A stretch of DNA of 52,846 nucleotides from DASWIG01 sp965371445 (GTDB lineage Bacteria > Acidobacteriota > Thermoanaerobaculia > Multivoradales > J023). A program made the translations under genes and the position numbers. Location of the stretch: contig CBDUYN010000055.1 in assembly GCA_965371445.1 (NCBI GenBank), positions 1 to 52,846 on the forward strand. The letters are read 5' to 3'. The notes under the pieces are model-generated. The model searched no databases and was not told the DNA's origin. It saw nothing but the letters and a program-made list of their open reading frames with translations. Below are positions 10,058-20,770 of this stretch, one piece after another; positions within the stretch are counted from its first letter, which is position 1; each line of letters begins with the position of its first letter.

Positions 10058-11587
10058 ATGCGCCGCCTTCGAACGACCTCCTGGACGACAACCCTTTTTC
10101 TGGTGACCGCCATGGCAGCTTCCGCTCAGAGCGACCTCACCGCCGTACGCGCCTATCGTCAGGCCAACGGTGCCCGGATCTTGCAGGACTTCGCACGTTT
10201 CCTGGCGATTCCCAACGTCGCGAGCGACATGGAGAACATCCGCCGCAACGCCGAGCACTTGAAAGCCGAGCTCGTGGCGCGCGGCGTCACGGTCGAGATC
10301 CTGGAGCTCGACGGTGCACCGCCGGTCGTCTACGGCGAGCTCAAGGCCCCGGGTGCCGAGCGCACGCTCGGCGTCTACATGCACTACGACGGCCAGCCGG
10401 TCGACGTCGACGAGTGGTCGAACCCGCCCTGGGAACCGACGCTTTACACCCGCGCCATCGAGGACGGCGGCGAGCGGCGTCCCTTTCCCGAGCCCGGCGA
10501 GCCCGTCGATCCCGAGTGGCGCCTCTACGCCCGCTCGACCGGCGACGACAAGGCCCCTGCCGCCACCATCTTGAGCGCTCTCGACGCCCTTGAGGCGAGC
10601 GGCATCGCGCGCACCTCGAACCTCAAGTTTTTCTTCGAAGGCGAGGAGGAGGCGGGCTCCGAGCACCTCGGCACCTATATCGACCGGTACCGCGAGCGGC
10701 TGGAGTCGATCGACGTCTGGCTGATCTGCGACGGCCCCGTCCACCAGAGCCGCCGGCCGCAGCTGGTCTTCGGCGTGCGCGGCTACACGGGTTTCGACCT
10801 CACCGTCTACGGCTCGACGCGCTACCTCCACAGCGGCCACTACGGTAACTGGGCCCCGAACCCGGCGATGCGGCTCGCCCAGCTCATGGCGACGATGAAG
10901 GACGGCGACGGGAACGTCGTGATCGAGGGTTTCTACGACTCGGTCGCGCCCTTGACCGACGCCGACCGCGAGGCCTTGAAGACGCTCCCCGACTACGACG
11001 ACGAGCTGCGCCGCGAGCTCGGCCTCGCGGCTACCGAGGGCGGCGGCGCGTCGCTGGCCGAACGGCTCCTCGTCCCGTCGCTCAACGTCCGGGGCATGGC
11101 AAGCGCCGCGGTAGGCGCCGCGGGACGAAACGTCATCCCCACCGAGGCCACCGCGAGCTTCGACATTCGCCTGGTCCAGGGCAACGACCCGGTGGAGATG
11201 CTCGACCTCGTCGAGGCGCACATCCGCGAGCAGGGCTACCTCGTCGTCCGCGAAGAGCCGGACCTTGAGACGCGCCTCGCCCATCCGCTCGTCGCCCGCG
11301 TCGTCCGGCGCGAGGGCTACCGGGCGGCGCGCACCTCGCTCGACGTCCCCGTCGTCGTGCAGGTGATCCGGGCCGCGGACCGAGCCTGCGAAGAGCCGCT
11401 GGTGCTCGTGCCGACGCTTGGCGGGTCGCTTCCCCTCTACCTCTTCACGGAGGTCCTCGCCAAGCCGACGGTGGTCGTCCCGGTGGCGAACCACGACGAC
11501 AACCAGCACGCTCCCGACGAGAACCTACGGCTGGCGAACCTGTGGTACGGGATCGACCTAATGGCGGCGCTCTTTACGATGGAGTAG
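10058..11587 (+). CDS. Secreted M20 family zinc metallopeptidase
   Basis: A 509-residue dipeptidase/carboxypeptidase-like protein with a signal peptide ending near AMAASA-QS, so it is exported. M20 metal-site motifs are in order: GVYMHYDGQPVD (first His/Asp), STGDDKAPA (bridging Asp), FFFEGEEEAGSEHL (catalytic Glu and metal Glu), WLICDGPVH (Asp) and NHDDNQHAPDEN near the end (His). The dimerisation lid domain lies between, around FGVRGYTGFDLTVYG and the SGHYGN loop. It begins 2 bases after the selenoprotein stop, so it belongs to the same operon. Acidobacterial relatives are usually annotated as M20/M25/M40 peptidases of unknown substrate. Confidence 0.93.
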   Translation: MRRLRTTSWTTTLFLVTAMAASAQSDLTAVRAYRQANGARILQDFARFLAIPNVASDMENIRRNAEHLKAELVARGVTVEILELDGAPPVVYGELKAPGAERTLGVYMHYDGQPVDVDEWSNPPWEPTLYTRAIEDGGERRPFPEPGEPVDPEWRLYARSTGDDKAPAATILSALDALEASGIARTSNLKFFFEGEEEAGSEHLGTYIDRYRERLESIDVWLICDGPVHQSRRPQLVFGVRGYTGFDLTVYGSTRYLHSGHYGNWAPNPAMRLAQLMATMKDGDGNVVIEGFYDSVAPLTDADREALKTLPDYDDELRRELGLAATEGGGASLAERLLVPSLNVRGMASAAVGAAGRNVIPTEATASFDIRLVQGNDPVEMLDLVEAHIREQGYLVVREEPDLETRLAHPLVARVVRREGYRAARTSLDVPVVVQVIRAADRACEEPLVLVPTLGGSLPLYLFTEVLAKPTVVVPVANHDDNQHAPDENLRLANLWYGIDLMAALFTME

Positions 11588-11591
11588 GCCC

Positions 11592-12017
11592 TCAGGCGAC
11601 CGTCAGCGAGCCGCGCTGGGCCGGCTCGCTTTCGATCTCCGCGACGCGCCGCCGCGCCTCGCCCACCGTGATCGCGACGTTGACCCGCAGCGCCAGGTCG
11701 GCGGGCTGAAAAGGCTTCGTCAGGAAGTCGTCGGGCCCCGCACGCTCGCGCGAGAACGAGCTCTCCAACGCCGTCAGCATGAGGACCGGGATCCAGGCGA
11801 GAGCCGGATTCTGGCGGATCTGGTGCAACAGGTACCAGCCCGTCAAACCGGGCATCATGACGTCGAGGATCACGAGGTCGAACGGCGACTCTTCAAGCAG
11901 CGCGATGACCTGAAAGGGGTCCTCCGTGGTCTGGACATCGTGGCCCTCGCTCTCGAGGACCGCCTCCACGACGGTCAGGATGTCGGGATCGTCGTCGGCG
12001 ACGAGTATTCTGTACAT
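11592..12017 (-). CDS. Single-domain response regulator (CheY-like receiver)
   Basis: A 141-residue receiver domain without an output domain. The acidic pocket is ADDD at residues 7-10, the phosphoacceptor is Asp52 in LVILDVMMPG, the switch Thr is T82 in LMLTA, and the conserved lysine is K101 in FLTKPF. It ends with a short helical tail. It probably relays phosphate or acts by protein contact; no histidine kinase is adjacent. It converges with the M20 gene, with only 4 bases between stops. AGAGGGGAAG upstream supports the start. Confidence 0.93.
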   Translation of the reverse strand: MYRILVADDDPDILTVVEAVLESEGHDVQTTEDPFQVIALLEESPFDLVILDVMMPGLTGWYLLHQIRQNPALAWIPVLMLTALESSFSRERAGPDDFLTKPFQPADLALRVNVAITVGEARRRVAEIESEPAQRGSLTVA

Positions 12018-12210
12018 GGCTTCCCCTCTTTGTCTCTCAGAGTGTTACAGCCTGCCTCGCCCCGCTGCGACGAGCCTCCTTCAATCGAGCTCCGTTCGTA
12101 CCGAGGGCGACCTGCTGGAAGCGACCGGACGTCATTTTGGACGTCCCGACATTACGAACCAGATTACGCCATGCGATTTTCGTCAAAACGATCGGCAAGA
12201 AGCTCGGCGC

Positions 12211-13581
12211 CTACCGTCCGAGGAGCCTCTCCAGGTCCGCCAGGCGAAGGTCGTCGAGCAGGCGCGGGTTGACCGCCTCGATCTTGTGCCTCACGGCCTC
12301 GGCTTTCGCCGTCTTGCCTTCAAGCTCCAGGCTGTAGGCCAGCGTCAGCCGGTTCAAGAGCTTGAAGATGCCGTGGCCAGCGCTCCAGTAGTGAAGCCGC
12401 CGGTCGGCGGCATAGAGCAGCTCGGTGGCGCGCTCAGCCTCGCCGGCCGTCAAGAGCCGCAAGCCCTCCGCGTGCTCCAGGCCCGCCTGGTACCACTCCT
12501 TGACGATAGGCTGTAGCGAGTCGCCCTTCTCCGCCAGAAAGTCGGCAAGGCGCTTTTCGAGTTGCTCGGCCTCGGCGACGTGGCCGCTCGCCACGGCGGC
12601 ATGATGGGCCAGGACGTCGAGCTCAGGCTTCGCGTCGCACTCGGCGAGGAACGACCAGGCCTTCTCGACCTCGCCCGCCAGGTAGGCGGCCTGCGAGCGC
12701 ATCGCGCACAAACGACCGCGCTCTTGAAGCCACGAGCAGGCATCGACGCCCTCCACCTCGTCGACCACCGCCGCGGCGTCTGAGGCACGGCCCCAGAGGG
12801 AGTAGAGCCGGTTCAAGTTGACGTAGGCCGAGCAATGGTCGGCCTTCAAGTCGAGCGCCTTGTGCAGCATCTCCTCGGCCTCAACGTAGCGTCCGAGGAT
12901 GATCAGCAGATGCGCCGTCGAGGCGTAGGGGGCGGCCTGATCGGGAGTGATGTAGCGATACGTGTGAAAGTGCTTCTCGGCGTCGCTGAACTGGCCAGCC
13001 GCCATCGCCAGGTGCCCCAGGCGGTCGTAGGCCTGAAACCAGTTGGGATGGAGATCGACCAGCCGCCGGTAGCACGTCTCGGCGCCTTTCAGGTCCTGCT
13101 CGTCCCAGGCGAAGTCGCACCGGGCTTCGAGCGCAAAGAAGTCGGTCGGATACACCGCGAGGAACTCGTCGAGGACGGCGCGGGCGGCGTCGACGCCTTC
13201 GTCGTTCATGGTCAGCCAGAAACGCAGGAGGTAGCGCTCGCGGGGATTGAGCGCGTCGAGGTCGGATTCGCGGAGCTCACCGACGAGCCGCTCGTACTCG
13301 GGCCTGTCCCGGGGCGTCACGTAGCTTAGATAGAGCTTGGCGACGGCGAACTTCGGATCGAGCTTCACGGCCCGTTCGAGATGCACGACCGCGTCGTGCC
13401 AGTAGAAGCGGCGTAGGTCCTCCAGCCCTTCCTCGAACTCGACGCTGGCGGCTTTCGAGCGCGTCGTCCACGCCGGCTCGTCGTCGCGGCCAACCGGCAG
13501 GCAGACGATGCAAAAGCTCGCGGCGAGCACCGCGAAAACGAGCCCGGCGCCGATTCCCGTCAAGACGAAAAGCTTCTTCAT
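12211..13581 (-). CDS. Membrane-anchored TPR protein coupled to a SpoIIE-type phosphatase
   Basis: A 456-residue protein starting at ATG 13581, which overlaps the phosphatase stop as ATGA; the frame remains open upstream but this start gives coupling and an immediate membrane segment. Residues about 1-28 form a signal anchor, followed by Cys-containing FCIVCLP. The rest is mostly tetratricopeptide repeats: YWHDAVVHLERAVKLDPKFA, LHPNWFQAYDRLGHLAMAAG, FSDAEKHFHTYRYITPDQAA and RYVEAEEMLHKALDLKADH. TPR domains scaffold protein complexes, so this is likely the extracytoplasmic partner of the phosphatase. Confidence 0.85.
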   Translation of the reverse strand: MKKLFVLTGIGAGLVFAVLAASFCIVCLPVGRDDEPAWTTRSKAASVEFEEGLEDLRRFYWHDAVVHLERAVKLDPKFAVAKLYLSYVTPRDRPEYERLVGELRESDLDALNPRERYLLRFWLTMNDEGVDAARAVLDEFLAVYPTDFFALEARCDFAWDEQDLKGAETCYRRLVDLHPNWFQAYDRLGHLAMAAGQFSDAEKHFHTYRYITPDQAAPYASTAHLLIILGRYVEAEEMLHKALDLKADHCSAYVNLNRLYSLWGRASDAAAVVDEVEGVDACSWLQERGRLCAMRSQAAYLAGEVEKAWSFLAECDAKPELDVLAHHAAVASGHVAEAEQLEKRLADFLAEKGDSLQPIVKEWYQAGLEHAEGLRLLTAGEAERATELLYAADRRLHYWSAGHGIFKLLNRLTLAYSLELEGKTAKAEAVRHKIEAVNPRLLDDLRLADLERLLGR

Positions 13582-16130
13582 GTCCCGTGCTCCGAAGAGG
13601 GGCCGGCCCAACCGGCGTCCTCGTCCTGGCGGCCCACGGCCACCAGGGTCAGGTCATCGTATTGCAGGCCTTTTCCCGTGAACGCTTCGACCGCCGCCAG
13701 CACCTTGTCGACGATCTCCTGGGGGTTGCCACGGCTTTCCCGCAGGGCCTCCCCGAGCCGCTGGTAGCCAAAGAGCTCCCCCTCGGGCGACTGTGAGTCG
13801 GTGACGCCGTCGGAATAGCCGAGCACCGCCTCGCCCGGGGCCAGGTCGACCTCGAGAGCCTGGTAGTCGCCGTAGGGCAAAGCGCCGACGGGGATCCGGT
13901 GCTCGGGCAGCGGAAGCTCGACGACCGTACCGTCGGTACGGCGCAGAAGCGGCGGCGGCTGGCCCGCCACGAGATAGGTGAGCCTGCGGCCGTCGGAAGT
14001 GGCGCTGAAGTAGCCCAGGGCCACGAAGCGGCGCCGCCCGATGCCGTAGAGGCGGCGGTTCGTCAGGCGGAAAAGCTCCGACGGCGAGCGCGGGGTCATC
14101 GCCAGGGCGTGGAGGGCCTCGTGGGCGGCCATCATCATCAAGGCCCCGGAGACCGACTTGCCCGACACGTCGCCGAAGACCACGGCGGTGTTGCCGTTCA
14201 CGCTGGGCAGCTGGGAATAGAAATCGCCACCCACGACGCGCGCCGGCCGACAGACGGCCGCTACGCCCCAGCCCTCGGCGAAGCAAAGGCTCTCGGGCAG
14301 GAGCTGTGCCTGGATGGAGGCCGCGATCTGGAGCTCGCGCTCGAGCTCCGCCTGCTGGGTACGCTCCTCGAGAAGGAGGCTCGTCTCCAGCGCCAAAGCC
14401 GCCTGGTGCAGAAGGCCGCGCAGGAGCTCCAGCTCCTCGGCCTCCAGCGGCATCTGCCCAACCTTCCCCGACAGCAGCACCAGGCCCAGAGGACGGCGAG
14501 GCGAGGCGAGGTCGCCCAGCACCTCGACGCCCGCCTCGTCGAGCGCCTCGACCACCTGCGCCACCTCCATCGAGCGCAAAGCCAGGGGTCCGAGCTGCTC
14601 GATACGGGTCAGCCGGGATCGTCTCCGCAGGGCACGGCGCATCTCCGGCAAGTCGGGTAACCCCGCCGGCAAATGAGGGGGGCCCGCAACGCGGGCCAGA
14701 CGGCCACCGCGCTGCAGGTAGAGCGCCGCGAAGGAGAGCCCCAGGAGCTGCGGTAAGCGCTCCACCAGCTCCTGGACCACCGCCTGGAGGTCCAGCTGTG
14801 CCGTCATCGCCTCGCCGAGCTCCACCATGGCCTTCTGCAGCCGCGAGCGTCCGGCGTAGAAGTAGCGGTCGGTGAGCTCCTGGAGGCGGCGGCGCAGAGG
14901 CTCGAACAGCAGCACGATGGCGAGCGCCAGGAGGATCGGGAAGTAACGCGAAGAAGCGAGCTCGGTGTCGGCGAAAAAGGCGTTGAACGTGGCGATACCG
15001 CCCGCGTAAAGGCCCGTAACGAGGGCCGACGTCACCGTATACAGCAGGCTTCGCCGCAGGATCACCTGGATGTCGAGCAGCTGAAAACGGACGATCGCGT
15101 AGGTGAAGGTGATCGGCACCAGCACGAGAGGCGCGATACCGAAGAAAAAGAAGGTCCGGGAGTGCTGGGAGATGAAGAGGCTCGCGGCGAGAAACGGCAC
15201 CAGGCCAAAGAGCGAGCCGACGAGCACGAGCGCCACCCCGCGCCGCTGGCGCGGCTCGGACAGGTGGCGCGAGTTGCCCCAAAGCGCCGCGAGGCCCAAG
15301 AGCATGTAGAGCACCAGGAGGACCCAGCTCGCCACCGGAGCGCCGTTGAGGAGCCGCAGCTCGGAACCGAGCAAGTTGGCTACGCCGTAGCTGAGGACGA
15401 AAACCCCCGGCGGGACGAAGTAGAGGACCGGCCAGCCGAAGCGCCACAACTCGAGGACGTCTCCAAGGCTGCCGACCCGGCGGTCGACCTCCTCCAGGAG
15501 CGCCGGCCGCGGGAAGATCAGATAGAAGTGCAGGAAGGCTGCCGGCAGGAAGAGGAAGGCGATCGTCCCCATCCCGAGGATGAAGGAATCGACGCTCGAA
15601 TAAGACGGTGGCCGCATGCGGCAGACGAGGAAGAGCAGGAAAAAACCGCAGAGCAGGAAAAAGACCTGACTCGCCCGCAAGGTCGGCTGGCGCACGAGAA
15701 CGAACAGGCCGACCAGGAAGAAGGCGAAGCCGAGGACCGTCGAGTAGAGGTAGGTGCCGCTCATCACCTGGCGCTTCGTGAGGCGAAGGTCATAGTCGAC
15801 CAGCTTCGAATCCGGGGTGACCACCATGTAGGGCACCTCGTCGCCGATACGGAACTTGTTGATCTTGCGCGCCGCGTCCGCCGCGTTGTTGACCACCGAG
15901 CGTCCGATGCCGCGAATCCGGTCTCCCCGGCGGATCCCGGCGCGATCCGCTCCCGAACCCGAGACGACCTCGCGCACCGTCAGCCCGTCGGGCGAGTCGG
16001 TGTCGAGCACGACGCCGTCGTAGGGCCGCGGTAGGAGCGTGTCGACGATCGACAGCCCGGCGAGGCCGAAGGCGAGCAGCCCGAAAGCGAGCAGCCACGG
16101 CGTCGGATTGAAATAGCGCGTCTCCGTCAT
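13578..16130 (-). CDS. PDZ, multi-pass membrane, GAF-like and SpoIIE/RsbU phosphatase signalling protein
   Basis: An 850-residue sensor phosphatase. After a first membrane helix (about 12-33) comes a PDZ domain (about 40-115, with GSGADRAGIRRGDRIRGIG). Eight or so hydrophobic helices fill about 120-370. A GAF-like region (about 430-575) and a short coiled coil follow. The C-terminus (about 605-840) is a PP2C-type SpoIIE domain: VGGDFY, FGDVSGKSVSGALMM, LGYSDGVTDSQSPEGE and DDLTLV carry the metal-binding Asp residues. Such phosphatases usually dephosphorylate anti-anti-sigma (STAS) proteins; no STAS or anti-sigma gene is in the window. It is co-transcribed with the TPR gene. Confidence 0.93.
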   Translation of the reverse strand: MTETRYFNPTPWLLAFGLLAFGLAGLSIVDTLLPRPYDGVVLDTDSPDGLTVREVVSGSGADRAGIRRGDRIRGIGRSVVNNAADAARKINKFRIGDEVPYMVVTPDSKLVDYDLRLTKRQVMSGTYLYSTVLGFAFFLVGLFVLVRQPTLRASQVFFLLCGFFLLFLVCRMRPPSYSSVDSFILGMGTIAFLFLPAAFLHFYLIFPRPALLEEVDRRVGSLGDVLELWRFGWPVLYFVPPGVFVLSYGVANLLGSELRLLNGAPVASWVLLVLYMLLGLAALWGNSRHLSEPRQRRGVALVLVGSLFGLVPFLAASLFISQHSRTFFFFGIAPLVLVPITFTYAIVRFQLLDIQVILRRSLLYTVTSALVTGLYAGGIATFNAFFADTELASSRYFPILLALAIVLLFEPLRRRLQELTDRYFYAGRSRLQKAMVELGEAMTAQLDLQAVVQELVERLPQLLGLSFAALYLQRGGRLARVAGPPHLPAGLPDLPEMRRALRRRSRLTRIEQLGPLALRSMEVAQVVEALDEAGVEVLGDLASPRRPLGLVLLSGKVGQMPLEAEELELLRGLLHQAALALETSLLLEERTQQAELERELQIAASIQAQLLPESLCFAEGWGVAAVCRPARVVGGDFYSQLPSVNGNTAVVFGDVSGKSVSGALMMMAAHEALHALAMTPRSPSELFRLTNRRLYGIGRRRFVALGYFSATSDGRRLTYLVAGQPPPLLRRTDGTVVELPLPEHRIPVGALPYGDYQALEVDLAPGEAVLGYSDGVTDSQSPEGELFGYQRLGEALRESRGNPQEIVDKVLAAVEAFTGKGLQYDDLTLVAVGRQDEDAGWAGPSSEHGT

Positions 16131-16316
16131 GAGGGCCGGAGCCTCCTCAAGGCTCCTACGGCCGCATGGGCCGAGATGTTGCGAGGCGGGACGCCTTTGA
16201 GTATAGCCGTTCTTTGGCCGCCCCGCTGGCTGGGACGTTGAAACCGAGACACTCTGCGCCCATCCTCTCCCGAAACACCCGCTTCCAAGAGCCGTAGGGG
16301 CTGGGCACGGCGCCGC

Positions 16317-16411
16317 TGCGGAGCTCCTTGGCGTGCGCCGATCCGACCGCTCCTTGGTGCGGAGCTCCTTGGCGGCGTGCGGCGTGCGCCGACTTTTAGG
16401 CGACTTTTAGG
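16317..16411. repeat. Cluster of short direct repeats
   Basis: TGCGGAGCTCCTTGGCG occurs at 16317-16333 and again at 16358-16374, each followed shortly by a GTGCGCCGA-like segment. An 11-base unit CGACTTTTAGG is repeated in tandem at 16390-16400 and 16401-16411. Such local duplication suggests replication slippage in non-coding DNA. Confidence 0.6.
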
Positions 16412-16439
16412 TACCCCCCATTTCCTCAAGAAATGGCGG

Positions 16440-16540
16440 GTCCGATGTCGCTTCAAGACGTCATCCCTCTCTCTGTCCAGGTCATGTAGATACACCTCCC
16501 CCATCCCGCCCTCTGAGAGCCGGAAATCATGGATCGGGTG
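16440..16540 (-). pseudogene. Remnant of a Ser/Thr protein kinase N-terminus
   Basis: On the minus strand one frame reads HDFRLSEGGMGEVYLHDLD followed by RERDDVLKRH. GGMGEVYL is the glycine-rich loop of bacterial Hanks-type kinases (GEGGMGEVYLA), and the preceding FRL and following LDRE resemble their usual flanks. The invariant lysine and everything after it are missing and there is no open frame for a full kinase, so this is most likely a relic. Confidence 0.45.
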
Positions 16541-16631
16541 TCAAAGAACGCTCTGGCCACTGCCCTCGGACCTCCCACAGGTCCGACGGCTCGGCACGAA
16601 GTTCATGGCCTTGCCGAAGTGGGTGGGAACG

Positions 16632-18362
<1,731 letters not shown>

Positions 18363-18377
18363 CGGCTCTCCCCTACC

Positions 18378-20009
18378 CTACTCCTCGCCCATGTGGGGGT
18401 AGGCGTAGGAAGTCGGCGGCACAAAAGTCTCCTTGACGGTGCGCTGGGAGGTCCAGCGCAGGAGGTTCCAGACCGAGCCCGCCTTGTCGTTGGTGCCCGA
18501 GGCGCGGCCGCCGCCGAAGGGCTGCTGGCCGACGACGGCTCCCGTCGGCTTGTCGTTGACGTAGAAATTTCCCGCCGAGTGGCGCAGCGCCGCCGACATC
18601 TCGGCGATCGCCTTGCGGTCGTCGGCGAAAACGGCGCCGGTGAGCGCGTAGGGGCTCGTCGTGTCGCAGAGCTTGAGCGCCGCATACAGCGCCTGGTCTT
18701 CGTAGACGTAGACCGAGAGAACCGGGCCGAAAAGCTCCTCCTGCATCGTCACGTAACGCGGGTCCTCGCAGAGGATCACGGCCGGCTGGATGAAGTAGCC
18801 GTCGGAATCGTCGTATTCGCCGCCGCAGAAGATGCTCGCGCTCGAGGCCTTTTTCGCCGCGTCGATCGCGCCCGTGATTTTCTTGAACGACGACGCGTCG
18901 ATGACCGCACACATGAAGTTGCGGAAATCGAGCGGCGAGCCCATCTTGATCGAGGCGACCTCGTCGGCCAGGCGTCTGCTGAGCGCACCCCAGAGCGACT
19001 TCGGGACGTAGGCCCGCGACGCCGCCGAGCACTTCTGCCCCTGGTACTCGAAGGCAGCCCGTACGAGCGCCGTCACCAGCGAGTCGACGTCGGCCGAAGG
19101 ATGGGCAAAGACGAAGTCCTTGCCGCCGGTTTCGCCGACGATCCGCGGATAGGAGCGCAGAGTGCGGATCGAGCGGCCCACCGTCTCCCACATGCCCTGG
19201 AAGACCTCGGTGGAGCCGGTGAAGTGGATGCCGGCGAGCTCGGGGCTCGCCATCACCGGATCGCCCACCGAGCCGCCGCGACCCGGCAGGTAGGTGATGA
19301 CGCCCGGAGGCAGGCCGGCGGCCTCCAGGAGCTTGGCCAGGTAGTAGCCGGAGAAAACCGACGTCGAGGCCGGCTTCCAAAGCACGGTGTTGCCCATCAT
19401 GGCCGGTGCGGTCGGCAGGTTGCCGGCGATCGAGGTGAAGTTGAACGGCGACACCGCGAAGACGAAACCCTCCAGAGCCCGGTACTCGACGTAGTCCCAA
19501 ATCCCCGGAGCCGAGCCCGGCTGCTCGGAGTAGAGCTGGCGCATGTAGGCGACGTTGTAGCGCCAGAAGTCGACGAGCTCGCAGGCGGCGTCGATCTCGG
19601 CCTGGAAGACCGTCTTCGACTGGTTGAGCATGGTGGCGGCGTTGACGGTGTCGCGCCACGGCCCGGCCAAGAGCTCCGCGGCCTTGAGGAAGACCGCCGC
19701 CCGGTCCTCCCAGGCCATCTCCGACCACGTCCTCCAGCCCTCGCGGGCGGCGTCGATCGCCTGCAAGACCTCGTCGGCCCCGGCCTGGTGATATCTCGCC
19801 AACACGTGCCGGTGGTCGTGGGGGCAGACGGCCTCGGCGGTGTTGCCGGTGCGGACCTCTCGACCGCCGATCACGAGCGGGATCTCGATCGTCTCCGCCA
19901 TCATCTCTTCGAGGCGCTTTTTCAAGGCGGCCTTCTCGGGGGAGCCGGGAGCATAGGAACGCACCGGCTCGTTGACCGGCGGCGGCACCTGGACGATTCC
20001 GTTGGGCAT
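18378..20009 (-). CDS. pruA: L-glutamate gamma-semialdehyde (1-pyrroline-5-carboxylate) dehydrogenase
   Basis: A 543-residue NAD-dependent aldehyde dehydrogenase oxidising glutamate semialdehyde to glutamate in proline catabolism. The N-terminal NEPVRSYAPGSPE is typical of this subgroup. Family motifs include VSPFNFTSIAGNLP, the catalytic glutamate in GETGGKD, the catalytic cysteine in YQGQKCSAASRAYVP, and PFGGGRASGTNDKAG near the end, all matching the P5C dehydrogenase family. No proline dehydrogenase domain is fused and no putA-like gene is near. The start ATG at 20009 follows AAGGAGAAT. It probably shares transcription with the ThDP gene downstream. Confidence 0.93.
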   Translation of the reverse strand: MPNGIVQVPPPVNEPVRSYAPGSPEKAALKKRLEEMMAETIEIPLVIGGREVRTGNTAEAVCPHDHRHVLARYHQAGADEVLQAIDAAREGWRTWSEMAWEDRAAVFLKAAELLAGPWRDTVNAATMLNQSKTVFQAEIDAACELVDFWRYNVAYMRQLYSEQPGSAPGIWDYVEYRALEGFVFAVSPFNFTSIAGNLPTAPAMMGNTVLWKPASTSVFSGYYLAKLLEAAGLPPGVITYLPGRGGSVGDPVMASPELAGIHFTGSTEVFQGMWETVGRSIRTLRSYPRIVGETGGKDFVFAHPSADVDSLVTALVRAAFEYQGQKCSAASRAYVPKSLWGALSRRLADEVASIKMGSPLDFRNFMCAVIDASSFKKITGAIDAAKKASSASIFCGGEYDDSDGYFIQPAVILCEDPRYVTMQEELFGPVLSVYVYEDQALYAALKLCDTTSPYALTGAVFADDRKAIAEMSAALRHSAGNFYVNDKPTGAVVGQQPFGGGRASGTNDKAGSVWNLLRWTSQRTVKETFVPPTSYAYPHMGEE

Positions 20010-20075
20010 GAGATTCTCCTTATGTTCAAGCGCACCACGCGCGATTCTGAAAAGCGGGTCCGTAAAGAGTCTACG

Positions 20076-20471
20076 TCATCCGAGGCGCCACACGGTGAAC
20101 CCGAGGAGGACGAAACCGAGGATCAGGGCGGCCCCACCCAGAGGGGTGACGGCACCGAGCCAGCGCGGGCCGCCGAGCGCCAAGGCCGCCACGGTGGCGC
20201 TGAAGACGAGGCCGCCTGCCAGGAGCAGCAAGGCCGCGGCGTCGAAGCCACGGGCCAGGCCCGCCGCCAGCCCCCCGGGAGGACGCACGAGCGCCACGAT
20301 TCCGGTTGCCACGGCACCAAAGCCAGCGTACATCAGATAGCGTGCCGCGGTCTCCCACAGGGCGAGCGCGGCGGGGTCGAGGCGGGCCTTCAGACCGTGG
20401 GCGCCAAACGCGCCGGCGGCCACCGCCGCGGCGCAGTAGAGGGCACCGACGGCAATCCACGTCGAAGCCAT
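20076..20471 (-). CDS. DUF423 family small membrane protein
   Basis: A 131-residue protein with four hydrophobic helices. The N-terminal AVAAGAFGAHGLKARL and the C-terminal TPLGGAALILGFVLLGF are the signature of DUF423 (YgdD-like) inner-membrane proteins of unknown function. GGAGGGGGCAA upstream provides a ribosome site. It follows the small protein gene by 15 bases in a three-gene minus-strand group with the bacilliredoxin. Confidence 0.92.
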   Translation of the reverse strand: MASTWIAVGALYCAAAVAAGAFGAHGLKARLDPAALALWETAARYLMYAGFGAVATGIVALVRPPGGLAAGLARGFDAAALLLLAGGLVFSATVAALALGGPRWLGAVTPLGGAALILGFVLLGFTVWRLG

Positions 20472-20486
20472 GACGCTTGCCCCCTC

Positions 20487-20759
20487 CTAGAGGTGGCCCA
20501 GCCGCCGGATCGAGACCACCTGCCGGCGGTCGACGACCAGGTGGGGGTGCTTGACCCAGACCCCGAACGCCGCCGCCCGTTTCACGTAATCCTCTTTGGA
20601 GCGGCCGTCCTCGCCGTCGCGGTGCACGTCGACGTCGCGCAGGATCACCCGCTCCTCGTCCATGTCGTCGCAGCGTCCGACGTAGACTTCCTCGCCGGCG
20701 GTGTCGACCACGACCGTGATGCCGTGGAGCTCGTGCTTGTCGTCGTGAAAGGTGCCCAT
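20487..20759 (-). CDS. Small conserved-looking protein of unknown function
   Basis: A 90-residue acidic cytoplasmic protein beginning MGTFHDDKHELHGITVVVDT. Its alternating strand pattern (GITVVVDTAGEEVYVGRCDDM, ERVILRDVDVHRDGE) suggests a small beta-barrel. I do not recognise the family. It is 11 bases downstream of the bacilliredoxin gene and 15 bases upstream of the DUF423 gene. The ATG at 20759 is chosen because it begins the part that reads like protein; the open frame extends further upstream. Confidence 0.7.
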   Translation of the reverse strand: MGTFHDDKHELHGITVVVDTAGEEVYVGRCDDMDEERVILRDVDVHRDGEDGRSKEDYVKRAAAFGVWVKHPHLVVDRRQVVSIRRLGHL

Positions 20760-20770
20760 AGCTTTTCGCC

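Larger units (their letters stand above)
16131..16631. other. Intergenic region with repeats and a gene remnant
   Basis: About 500 bases between the phosphatase and the ThDP enzyme. It holds a TATACT -10-like hexamer on the minus strand at 16205-16200 (70 bases before the phosphatase start), a cluster of short direct repeats (16317-16411), a 7-bp hairpin (16418-16436) and a decayed kinase-like stretch. No intact gene is seen. Confidence 0.5.
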
